NCBI RefSeq assembly: GCF_014649655.1 | Contig: NZ_BMTL01000002.1 | Location: forward strand, 62,001-126,000 | DNA from: Streptomyces humidus | Lineage (GTDB): Bacteria; Actinomycetota; Actinomycetes; Streptomycetales; Streptomycetaceae | Length of the DNA: 64,000 nucleotides | Direction: 5' to 3' | Shown here: piece by piece, positions 42,203 to 51,951 of the stretch | How the letters are laid out: the number at the start of each line of letters is the position of its first letter | Position numbering within the stretch: position 1 is the first letter of the stretch | Made by a program: the position numbers and the translations under genes | Notes under the pieces: model-generated | Databases searched by the model: none | Told to the model about the DNA's origin: nothing | What the model saw: the letters and a program-made list of their open reading frames with translations, nothing else

Positions 42203-42844
42203 GTGACGAGCCGTGTCACCTTCGTCTCGCCCGCCGTGAACGCGTCGCTGCGTCAGGCCCGTTTCGACGACGGAGGATCGATCGACGCGGGCGGGGCGGC
42301 GCGGGCCCGGGCCGCGGCCGGCGCGCTGCCCGCAGGCGCGCGCGTCGTGACGTCGTCCACCGTGCGCTGCCGGGAGACGGCCGCCGCGCTCGGCCTGGGC
42401 GCGGCCCGGCCGGCGGGGTCGGCGACGGAACCGGTGGAGCCGCTGGAACCGGTGGAGCCGCTGGAGTTGGCCGGGCTGGACGTGGGGCGCTGGCGCGGAC
42501 TGACCCTCGCCGAGGTGGGCGCAGCCGAGCCGGAGGCGGTGGCCCGCTGGCTGACCGACCCGGGATCCGCGCCGCACGGCGGGGAGTCCGTCCTGGACCT
42601 GTGCGCGCGGGTGTCCCGCTGGCTGGAGTCGTCGTCGGGGGCGGACGGCCGTACCCTCGCCGTGGTCGAGCCGGAGATCGTGCGGGCAGCGGTCGTCCAT
42701 GTGCTGGGGGCGCCCGCGACAGCCTTCTGGCGGCTCGACGTACCGCCGCTCACGGCCACCTCGATCAGCGGCCGCGACGGTCGCTGGAACCTGCGGCTGG
42801 GACATCCGCCGGACTCGGCCGAGGCCTCGTCCGGCGCATCATGA
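42203..42844 (+). CDS. CobC-like histidine phosphatase-fold protein lacking both catalytic histidines
   Basis: A 213-residue protein with the phosphoglycerate mutase fold order. However, the N-terminal RHG is replaced by FVSPAVNAS, and the late H-G motif by VVEPEIVRAAVVH. The conserved arginine region SSTVRCRETAAALGL is kept. An 18-bp duplication gives EPVEPLEPVEPLE (about residues 76-88). The GTG follows GGAGGAGC. It lies among cobalamin genes, where CobC-type phosphatases act, but this copy is probably not a phosphatase. A binding or regulatory role is only a guess. Confidence 0.75.
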   Translation: MTSRVTFVSPAVNASLRQARFDDGGSIDAGGAARARAAAGALPAGARVVTSSTVRCRETAAALGLGAARPAGSATEPVEPLEPVEPLELAGLDVGRWRGLTLAEVGAAEPEAVARWLTDPGSAPHGGESVLDLCARVSRWLESSSGADGRTLAVVEPEIVRAAVVHVLGAPATAFWRLDVPPLTATSISGRDGRWNLRLGHPPDSAEASSGAS

Positions 42845-43003
42845 CGTCCCGTCAGGTGACGGCGCGACAGGGCCGCTGTCGCAGTCACGCCGACGTGCCG
42901 TGTCGACCGTCGACCGCCACGTCGTCCTGTCACGTCGGCCTGTCAGATCGGCCAGTCACGTCGACTGTCGCGGCTGATCGGGTCGACTCCCCTGCCGGGA
43001 CGG

Positions 43004-43765
43004 TCAGTTCGGGGCGGCAGCGGGCGTCGTGCCCGCGGACACCGTCGCCGGCCGGGGATTCAGCAGCCGCTCGGCCAGTTCCCCGAAGCCGAGGCCGAAG
43101 GCCGCCCACATCGTCACCTGCAGGGCGAGCGAGGAGAGGCGGAACCGCCACAGCAGCGTGGCCGGGAAGTCTCCCGGCACCTCGTTGACGGCGGGCAGGA
43201 ACCCGTACGCCAGCCCGATCACGGCCACGAAGCCGACGACGGCGACCACGGTGGCGTGCCATGCGCCGAGCCTCGGCGTGAGCCGCTTGCCGACGATCAC
43301 CGCGGCGACCGCGACGAGGACGCCGAGCACCATCATCAGGAAGTAGAGCGTGGTGCGCTGGGCGATGGTGTCGTGGTCGCCGACCGCGGGCGGGTTGGCC
43401 GGGTACTTCAGGAACGGCACGACGTCCACGGTGAGCAGGGCGGCCCCGGACAGCAGCAGCGCCGTGGCCCGGGGGCCGAAGCGTCCGACGCGGCCCAGGG
43501 CGAAGCAGTAGGCCAGCGCGGCGATGCCGCCGAAGGCCACCCCGTAGACCAGGACGCCGGTGGCCAGGCCGGCGGTGGACTGCAGGCTGCGGGAGACGAG
43601 TTCGACCTCGTGGTGGTGCGCGGGGGTGTGGGACTCCTCGAAGCCGATCGCGCTGTCGACGTTCGGTTCGCCGAGGAAGTACGCCACGACCAGGGCGAGC
43701 ACGCCGGCCCCCAGGCCGGCGAGCATGCCCCGGACGAGCAGGTTCCTTACCGTTGCGGAATTCAT
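43004..43765 (-). CDS. cbtA: Cobalt transporter subunit CbtA
   Basis: A 253-residue membrane protein with five or six hydrophobic helices. A His-rich loop after the first helix (HTPAHHHEVE) is a likely metal site. The blocks GVAFGGIAALAYCFALG and DVVPFLKYPANPPAVGD are typical of CbtA. It works with the small CbtB encoded 19 bases upstream. The pair is associated with cobalt uptake for cobalamin and is under a B12 riboswitch here. ATG start at 43765. Confidence 0.93.
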   Translation of the reverse strand: MNSATVRNLLVRGMLAGLGAGVLALVVAYFLGEPNVDSAIGFEESHTPAHHHEVELVSRSLQSTAGLATGVLVYGVAFGGIAALAYCFALGRVGRFGPRATALLLSGAALLTVDVVPFLKYPANPPAVGDHDTIAQRTTLYFLMMVLGVLVAVAAVIVGKRLTPRLGAWHATVVAVVGFVAVIGLAYGFLPAVNEVPGDFPATLLWRFRLSSLALQVTMWAAFGLGFGELAERLLNPRPATVSAGTTPAAAPN

Positions 43766-43784
43766 GCGGGTGCGGCGCCCCTCG

Positions 43785-44006
43785 TCAGTGGCAGGGGAAA
43801 CCGAGCAGGTGACGGGCGTCGTGCACCCACTCGTGGACGCCCTCGCCGGAGACCACGGACGTGGCGCCCTGCTCGGCGCCCACGAAGTAGAGCATGACCA
43901 GCATCAGGACGCCGAAGAAGACGGCCCAGGGGGCGATGTCCCTCAGCGGCAGCTTGGCGGGTACGGCAGGGGTGGTGGCGGTCGGCTGGGCGACGTGCTG
44001 CGCCAT
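43785..44006 (-). CDS. cbtB: Cobalt transporter subunit CbtB
   Basis: A 73-residue single-span membrane protein (hydrophobic AVFFGVLMLVMLYFVG). Its C-terminus HEWVHDARHLLGFPCH carries the His/Cys metal-binding signature of CbtB. The ATG at 44006 follows AGAGGAGG. It is the first gene of the cbtB-cbtA operon; the B12 riboswitch ends about 40 bases upstream. Confidence 0.93.
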   Translation of the reverse strand: MAQHVAQPTATTPAVPAKLPLRDIAPWAVFFGVLMLVMLYFVGAEQGATSVVSGEGVHEWVHDARHLLGFPCH

Positions 44007-44044
44007 GGCAGGGCCTCCTCTGGGAGTTCGCGTCCCATCTCGGT

Positions 44045-44185
44045 GGTGCACAGGACGACGGCCCCGGGTCTGACTCGCGATGCGCCCCCGCTCCGGGCGG
44101 CGCATCGATCACAGTGGCGCGACCGTGCCGGATTTCCACCGGCTTCCGTGATCCCGTCGTCGATAACAGAGCGACGGTACCGTGT
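44045..44185 (-). promoter_or_regulatory. Cobalamin riboswitch
   Basis: On the minus strand the leader of cbtB contains GCCGGTGGAAATCCGGCACG followed by GTCGCGCCACTGTGA (44110-44146), the B12-box core. Downstream is the conserved GAGTCAGACCC region (about 44065-44077). High cobalamin should reduce cbtBA expression, so cobalt is taken up only when B12 is short. The limits given are approximate. Confidence 0.92.
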
Positions 44186-44445
44186 GTCGCGTCCATGGCC
44201 AATACCGCGCCACCTGGGGTGATGCCGTTCTCTGCTGTCGTGTGGCCCGGATCACCCGTCGGCGACGGGCCTGTGGGGGCCGGAGAGGACCCGGTGCGCG
44301 GTCGGCGCTCTCCGGCCGGCAGGCGCCGGAGCGGGGGTCCCGTCCCTGGCCCGCGCCCCTGTCCCGCGGCGTGATCCGCGTGGCCGCGTGGCGCGCCGCG
44401 CGACCCACTGGTGGGTTCCGGGCGGCCGGTGCCAGAGTCTGGGCC

Positions 44446-45756
44446 ATGGCCATAGACGTCGTAGCCCTCCGGGCCCACTTTCCCTCCCTCTCGCAAGGGT
44501 TCGCGTTCTTCGACGGCCCGGGCGGGACGCAGACCCCCGTGCCGGTCGCGGAGGCGATCGTCCGGACCATGACCGGTCCGCTGTCCAACCGCGGGACGGT
44601 CAGCACGTCCGAGCGCAACGCCGAGCGGTCCGTCGCCGGGTTCCGGGCCGCCTACGCGGACCTGCTGGGCGTGCCGGCGAGCGGCATCGTGCACGGCCGC
44701 AGCGCCACCCAGCTCACCTACGACTTCTCACGGCACCTGGCCAAGGGCTGGCGGGCGGGCGACGAGATCGTCCTGAGCCGGCTGGACCACGACGCGAACG
44801 TGCGGCCGTGGATCCAGGCGGCGGAACGCGCCGGGGCCGCCGTCCGCTGGATCGAGATCGACGAGGCGACGACCGGGCTCGACCTCGACTCCTACGAGCG
44901 GGCGCTGTCGTCCCGGACGAGGCTGGTCGCGGTGACGGCGGCCTCGAACGTGCTGGGCACCAGGCCGCCCGTGCGCCGGATCGCCGACCGGGCCCACGAG
45001 GTCGGCGCCCTGGTCTTCGTCGACGGGGTGCACTACGCCGCGCACCACCTGGTGGACGTGCCGGCGCTGGGGGCCGACCTGTTCGTCTGCTCGCCGTACA
45101 AGTTCCTCGGACCGCACTGCGGCGTGCTCGCCGGGTCGCCCGACGTCCTCGAGGCCCTCGCGCCGGACAAGCTGCTGCCGTCCACCGACACCGTGCCGGA
45201 ACGCTTCGAGTTCGGGACCCTGCCCTACGAGATCCTGGCGGGGGCCACCGCCGCCGTGGACTTCCTGGCCGCGATGGACCCGGGCGGGGAGGGGGACGGG
45301 CGCGCGCGGGACGGACACGCGCCGGCCGGGCGCGCGCCGGACGCCGGGAAGCCGGACGACGAGGGGCCGGACGACGAGGGGCCGGACGACGGGGAGCCGG
45401 GCGCCTCGCGCAGGGAGCGGCTGAAGCGGTCGCTGCGGTCCCTGCACGTTCACGAGAACGCGTTGCGCTCCAGGGTGGAGGAGGGGCTGCGCGCGCTGGG
45501 CGACGCCGTCACCGTCCACTCGAAGGCGCCGGACCGCACCCCCACCGTCCTGATGACCCTGAAGGGCCGGGACGCGCGGGAGGCGCAGGCGCATCTGGCC
45601 GCGCGGGGGGTGGTGGCCCCGGCGGGCTCCTTCTACGCGTATGAGGTCTTCGCCGCGCTGAAGCTGCCGGACCCGTCGCTGCGGGTGGGGCTCGCGCCCT
45701 ACAACGACACGGAGGACGTCGACCGGCTGCTCGACGGGCTGGCCTCGTTCCTGTGA
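44446..45756 (+). CDS. Class V aminotransferase (cysteine-desulfurase-like)
   Basis: A 436-residue PLP enzyme of the class V fold. The N-terminus is the typical FAFFDGPGGTQTPVPVAEAI, VFVDGVHYAAHHLVDV holds the cofactor aspartate and histidine, and SPYKFLGPHCG the Schiff-base lysine. A non-conserved acidic insert of about 55 residues (residues 282-322, including a 12-bp repeat giving DDEGP units) sits before the C-terminal part. Related proteins are annotated as cysteine desulfurases or isopenicillin-N-epimerase-like; the reaction here is unknown. ATG start with a weak binding site. Confidence 0.85.
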   Translation: MAIDVVALRAHFPSLSQGFAFFDGPGGTQTPVPVAEAIVRTMTGPLSNRGTVSTSERNAERSVAGFRAAYADLLGVPASGIVHGRSATQLTYDFSRHLAKGWRAGDEIVLSRLDHDANVRPWIQAAERAGAAVRWIEIDEATTGLDLDSYERALSSRTRLVAVTAASNVLGTRPPVRRIADRAHEVGALVFVDGVHYAAHHLVDVPALGADLFVCSPYKFLGPHCGVLAGSPDVLEALAPDKLLPSTDTVPERFEFGTLPYEILAGATAAVDFLAAMDPGGEGDGRARDGHAPAGRAPDAGKPDDEGPDDEGPDDGEPGASRRERLKRSLRSLHVHENALRSRVEEGLRALGDAVTVHSKAPDRTPTVLMTLKGRDAREAQAHLAARGVVAPAGSFYAYEVFAALKLPDPSLRVGLAPYNDTEDVDRLLDGLASFL

Positions 45757-45844
45757 ACCGCGTGACACGCGCCGTTCGGCGCCGGGTTCCGTGCGGGACC
45801 CGCCGCGACACACGCCGTTCTCCAGACTTGCACGGTTCGTTTTC

Positions 45845-45880
45845 TTGAATGGTTCGTCTTTATGCCGTAGATTCGACCTC
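45845..45880 (+). promoter_or_regulatory. furA-katG promoter, probably giving a leaderless mRNA
   Basis: TTGAAT (45845-45850) and TAGATT (45868-45873) are 17 bases apart. The -10 ends seven bases before the furA ATG at 45881, so transcription should begin at or next to the start codon. No ribosome binding site is present. The AT-rich stretch around the -35 (GGTTCGTTTTCTTGAATGG) is a likely FurA operator by analogy with other Streptomyces fur-cat loci. Confidence 0.75.
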
Positions 45881-46318
45881 ATGACAGCCCCCCGTGCACC
45901 GATCACCGCCGAGGAGCTGCGCGGTGCCGGCCTGCGGGTGACGGCCGCCCGTGTCGCACTGCTCGAGACCGTCCGCGAAGGCGACCATCTGGACGTCGAG
46001 GCGATCGCCTCCGGCGTCCGCGGCCGCGTGGGCCACATCTCCGTGCAGGCCGTGTACGAGGCCCTGCACGCGCTGACCACCGCAGGCCTGGTGCGCCGTC
46101 TGGAGCCGCCGGGCAGCCCGGCCCGCTTCGAGGGGCGCGTCGGGGACAACCACCACCACCTCGTGTGCCGTTCGTGCGGCGTCGTCGTCGACGTCGACTG
46201 CGCGGTCGGCCACGCCCCCTGTCTGACCGCTGCCGACGACCGCGGCTTCTCCATAGACGAGGCCGAGGTCATCTACTGGGGCCTGTGCCCCGACTGTTCG
46301 TCCGCCCGCAGCACCTGA
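45881..46318 (+). CDS. furA: Fur-family repressor of the catalase-peroxidase (FurA/CatR type)
   Basis: A 145-residue Fur family regulator. The winged-helix part contains RVTAARVALLETVREGDHLDV and ISVQAVYEALHALTTAGLVRRL. The metal and redox part has VGDNHHHLVCRSCG and a C-terminal CPDC pair, so both CxxC zinc pairs of peroxide-sensing FurA/CatR are there. It is cotranscribed with katG 66 bases downstream and should repress both until oxidised by peroxide. The ATG is chosen because a promoter lies directly upstream. Confidence 0.93.
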   Translation: MTAPRAPITAEELRGAGLRVTAARVALLETVREGDHLDVEAIASGVRGRVGHISVQAVYEALHALTTAGLVRRLEPPGSPARFEGRVGDNHHHLVCRSCGVVVDVDCAVGHAPCLTAADDRGFSIDEAEVIYWGLCPDCSSARST

Positions 46319-48607
<2,289 letters not shown>

Positions 48608-48642
48608 TCCCGCGACACCTGCACGAGGAGCACCGAACGCCC

Positions 48643-48683
48643 GGGGCGTCCGGCCCGGTCCACACGACCGAGCCGGACGCCCC
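48643..48683. terminator. katG terminator hairpin
   Basis: GGGGCGTCCGGC (48643-48654) pairs with GCCGGACGCCCC (48672-48683), a 12-bp perfect stem 36 bases after the katG stop. Confidence 0.82.
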
Positions 48684-48947
48684 GGCGCGTTGCCCGCCCG
48701 CCCAAACCATTGACGAGGACATGCAAGCCCCCTATCTTCTGGCCGAAGTTACGAACTGTGTTCGAGATGGCGAACATGGGAACAGGCTGCTTCACGGACA
48801 AGGGACGGTCCCTGGACAACACCTGCCGGGATCGGCGCCTCATGCCCACCACCCGACCCTCGCACACCCCGCCCTCGCACACCCTGACCACGCACAACCG
48901 GCCCTCGCACAACCGGCCCCCGCACACCCAGCCCCTGGAGAACCCCC
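48684..48947. other. Leader of the arabinofuranosidase gene with CGCACA repeats
   Basis: No gene is visible. From about 48867 to 48930 the motif CTCGCACAACC/CCGCACACC recurs six times with spacings of 12-20 bases. The AT-richer stretch at 48720-48780 (TATCTTCTGGCCGAAGTTACGAACTG region) may hold the promoter and an operator for a sugar-responsive regulator. Confidence 0.45.
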
Positions 48948-50396
48948 TTGAGACGCAACGCCGTTCGGCTGATCCTGGCCGGCCTCGTCGCCCTCGCGGC
49001 CGTGCTCACCGGCGTGGCCGCCCCCGCTCAGGCCGCCGCGCCCGACTCACCCGCGGTGACGTACACCAACCCGATCGCCGAGAAGCGCGCCGACCCGCAC
49101 ATCTACAAGCACACCGACGGTTACTACTACTTCACCGCCACCGTCCCCGAGTACGACCGCATCGTGCTGCGCCGGGCGACGACCATCCAGGGCCTGTCCA
49201 CGGCGCAGGAGGTCACCATCTGGACGAAGCACAGCAGCGGCGTCATGGGCGCCCACATCTGGGCGCCGGAGATCCACTTCATCGACGGCAAGTGGTACGT
49301 CTACTTCGCCGCCGGCTCCACCAGTGACGTGTGGGCGATCCGGATGTACGTCCTCGAAGGCTCCGGCGCCAACCCGCTCGCCGCGGCCTGGACCGAGAAG
49401 GGCCAGATCAGGACCACCTGGGAGAGCTTCTCCCTCGACTCCACCACGTTCGTCGTGAACGGGGTCCGCTATCTCGCCTGGGCCCAGCGCAACCCGGCGG
49501 AGAACAACAACACCAGTCTGTTCATCGCGAAGCTGGCCAACCCCTGGACGATCTCCGGAACTCCGGCGGAGATCTCGCAGCCGACGCTGTCCTGGGAGAC
49601 CGTGGGCTTCAAGGTCAACGAGGGGCCCGCGGTGATCCAGCACGGCGGCAAGGTCTTCATGACCTACTCGGCGAGCGCGACCGACGCCAACTACTGCCTG
49701 GGCATGCTGACCGCCTCCGCGACCGCCGACCTCACCGACCCGGCGTCCTGGGCCAAGGGGTCGCAGCCCGTCTTCCGGACGAACGACGCGACCTCGCAGT
49801 ACGGCCCCGGCCACAACTCCTTCACGGTCTCCGAGGACGGCAGGTCCGACATCCTCGTCTACCACGACCGGAGCTACAGGGACATCACCGGCGACCCGCT
49901 GAACGACCCCAACCGCCGCACCCGCGTGCAGAAGCTGTACTGGAAGGCCGACGGCACACCCGACTTCGGCATCCCGGTGGCCGACGGGGTGACCCCGAAG
50001 CGCCTCTCCTCCTACAACTACCCCGACCGGTTCATCCGCCACTGGGACTACCGCGCCCGGATCGAGGCGAACGTCAGCCCGCTCGCCGACTCGCAGTTCC
50101 GCGTGGTCCCCGGTCTCGCCGGAACCGGCACGGTCTCCCTGGAGGCGACGGGCTTCCCCGGTTACTACCTGCGGCACAAGAACTCCGAGGTGTGGCTGGA
50201 GAAGAACGACGGCACGTCCGGGTTCGCCTCCGACGCGACCTTCTACCAGCAAGCCGGACTCGCCGACGCGGCGGGGATCTCGTACGAGTCGTACAACTAC
50301 GCGGGCCGTTACATCCGCCACTACAACTACCTGCTCTACGTGCAGACGCCGAGCACCGCGACGGACAAGGGGGACGCGACCTTCTACGCCCAGTGA
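48948..50396 (+). CDS. Secreted GH43 alpha-L-arabinofuranosidase with C-terminal AbfB (CBM42) domain
   Basis: A 482-residue exported glycosidase. A signal peptide (RLILAGLVALAAVLTGVAAP, cleaved near AQAA) precedes a five-bladed propeller domain of GH43. It shows the catalytic Asp (KRADPHIYK), the pKa-tuning Asp/Glu pair in HIWAPEIHF and VNEGPAVIQ. The C-terminal 150 residues form an AbfB arabinose-binding domain, with three ESYNYAGRYIRHYNY / SSYNYPDRFIRHWDY-like repeats. It releases arabinose from arabinoxylan or arabinan in the medium. The start is TTG, eight bases after GGAG; no better codon fits the signal peptide. Confidence 0.9.
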   Translation: MRRNAVRLILAGLVALAAVLTGVAAPAQAAAPDSPAVTYTNPIAEKRADPHIYKHTDGYYYFTATVPEYDRIVLRRATTIQGLSTAQEVTIWTKHSSGVMGAHIWAPEIHFIDGKWYVYFAAGSTSDVWAIRMYVLEGSGANPLAAAWTEKGQIRTTWESFSLDSTTFVVNGVRYLAWAQRNPAENNNTSLFIAKLANPWTISGTPAEISQPTLSWETVGFKVNEGPAVIQHGGKVFMTYSASATDANYCLGMLTASATADLTDPASWAKGSQPVFRTNDATSQYGPGHNSFTVSEDGRSDILVYHDRSYRDITGDPLNDPNRRTRVQKLYWKADGTPDFGIPVADGVTPKRLSSYNYPDRFIRHWDYRARIEANVSPLADSQFRVVPGLAGTGTVSLEATGFPGYYLRHKNSEVWLEKNDGTSGFASDATFYQQAGLADAAGISYESYNYAGRYIRHYNYLLYVQTPSTATDKGDATFYAQ

Positions 50397-50580
50397 GCCG
50401 CCCGCCGTCGCACGCCCGGGCGAGACACGCGCCGCGGCGGGAGCTCCGTCGGTGCGGAAGCACCGTCGAGGCGGAAGCACCGTCGCGGAACGAGGCTCGG
50501 CACAGTGAGGTTCTCGTCACGGCGGGGCCCTCGTGGCGGTGAGGACGGCATGCTGCGGCGCGCCGACGGCACGACGCCGG

Positions 50581-50616
50581 GACTATACATTGAGCGTATA
50601 CCTTCTCTGTATAGTC
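50581..50616. promoter_or_regulatory. Palindromic promoter of the polysaccharide deacetylase gene
   Basis: GACTATACA (50581-50589) and TGTATAGTC (50608-50616) form a perfect 9-bp dyad around GTATAC. A -10-like TATAGT (50610-50615) sits inside the right arm, six bases before the ATG at 50622, which suggests a leaderless message. TATAC/GTATA half-sites are common for GntR/YtrA- and PadR-type repressors; the regulator is unknown. Confidence 0.65.
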
Positions 50617-50621
50617 TCGGC

Positions 50622-51410
50622 ATGCCTTCTCCGAGCAGGAAGACGAAGAACAGGGGGGCCGGGTTGCGCGCCGTCGCCGTCTCGGCGGTGACCGCCTGTA
50701 CCGCTGTCGCGCTCACCGGCTGCGGCGGCGTCGACCCCACACTTCCGAGCAGCGCCCGCGCCCGTCCCGCCGCCACCTCCCAGACCTCTCGCATCGGCGC
50801 TGTCGACTGCCGGGAGGTGAAGTGCATCGCCCTCACCTTCGACGCGGGTCCCAGCGAGAACTCCGCCCGCTTGCTGGACATCCTGAGGGAGAAGCAGGTC
50901 TCAGCAACGTTTTTCCTGCTGGGCAAGAGACATATCGAGAAGTACCCGGAGCTCGTCAGACGCATGGCAGCCGAGGGGCACGAAGTGGCCAGCCACACGT
51001 GGGACCACAAGATCCTCACGCAGATCGAGCCGGACGAGATACGCGAGGAACTCCGGCGTCCCAACGACGCGATAGAGCGCCTCATCGGCCGGCGCCCCAC
51101 CCTGATGCGGCCGCCGCAGGGCCGCACCGACAAGACCGTGCACGAGATCTCCCGCGAACTCGGCCTCGCCGAAGTGCTGTGGACCGTGACCGCCAAGGAC
51201 TACACGACGACCGACTCCGCGGTGATCGAGCGCCGGGTCCTCGCACAGGCCGACCGGGACGGCATCATCCTGCTGCACGACCTCTACGACGGAACCGTGC
51301 CGGCCGTACCCGGAATCATCGACGCGCTGAAGGAGCGCGGGTTCGTCTTCGTGACGGTGCCCCAGTTGCTTGCGCCCGGGGAAGCGGTGCCCGGGAACGT
51401 CTACCGCTGA
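50622..51410 (+). CDS. Polysaccharide deacetylase (NodB domain) lipoprotein
   Basis: A 262-residue precursor. The N-terminus is a lipoprotein signal with lipobox LTGC (the ATG at 50622 gives Arg/Lys then a hydrophobic core). The NodB domain follows: motif 1 is LTFDAGPSE, where the usual second Asp is Ala, motif 2 is SHTWDH, motif 3 is MRPPQGR, and IILLHD gives the last histidine. It should deacetylate peptidoglycan or another polysaccharide at the cell surface; the D-to-A change may alter metal binding. A palindromic promoter sits directly upstream. Confidence 0.88.
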   Translation: MPSPSRKTKNRGAGLRAVAVSAVTACTAVALTGCGGVDPTLPSSARARPAATSQTSRIGAVDCREVKCIALTFDAGPSENSARLLDILREKQVSATFFLLGKRHIEKYPELVRRMAAEGHEVASHTWDHKILTQIEPDEIREELRRPNDAIERLIGRRPTLMRPPQGRTDKTVHEISRELGLAEVLWTVTAKDYTTTDSAVIERRVLAQADRDGIILLHDLYDGTVPAVPGIIDALKERGFVFVTVPQLLAPGEAVPGNVYR

Positions 51411-51477
51411 CCGCGGGCCGCCCGGTGAGCCGGGGGCAATCCACAGCCCGCGCGCTCCGGCTGCCTACGATCACCGG

Positions 51478-51918
51478 GTGGCCCTCTTCCAGCTCGAGCG
51501 CACGGTCCCGCTGTCCCCCGACGACGCCTGGCGTCGTCTGACGCGGTGGTCCCGGCACGGCGACGTGGTACCGCTCACCCGCGTCACCGTGCTCACTCCC
51601 CCGCCCGACCACGAGGGCACTGTCTTCGTGGCCCGCTCGGGCCTCGGCCCGCTCGCCTTCGACGACCGGATGGAGCTGACCGTGTGGCAGCCGCCGGCCG
51701 ATGACGCCCCGGGCCGCTGCCGACTGGAGAAACGCGGCCGGGTCGTCCTGGGCTGGGCGGAGATCGAGGTACGGCCGCAACCGGACGGGCGGACCCGCGT
51801 GATCTGGCGCGAGGAACTGGACGTGCGCCTGCTGCCGTCCCTCCTCGATCCGCTCCTCGGGGCGGCGGCCCGCGCGGTGTTCGGCCGGGCGGCGGACCGC
51901 CTCCTCCGCACCCCGTGA
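51478..51918 (+). CDS. SRPBCC (polyketide cyclase/START-like) family protein
   Basis: A 146-residue helix-grip domain. The N-terminus FQLERTVPLSPDDAWRRLTRW, the central strand WQPPADDAPGRCRLEKRG and the long C-terminal helix LLDPLLGAAARAVFGRAADRL are typical of the SRPBCC fold. Such proteins bind lipid-like or aromatic ligands. The GTG at 51478 is taken as start; a -10-like TACGAT seven bases upstream and the lack of a binding site hint at a leaderless message. It lies 33 bases before the LanC-like gene on the same strand. Confidence 0.8.
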   Translation: MALFQLERTVPLSPDDAWRRLTRWSRHGDVVPLTRVTVLTPPPDHEGTVFVARSGLGPLAFDDRMELTVWQPPADDAPGRCRLEKRGRVVLGWAEIEVRPQPDGRTRVIWREELDVRLLPSLLDPLLGAAARAVFGRAADRLLRTP

Positions 51919-51951
51919 CCATGTCCCCGCCCCGCGTGCCAGGGTGGGGAC

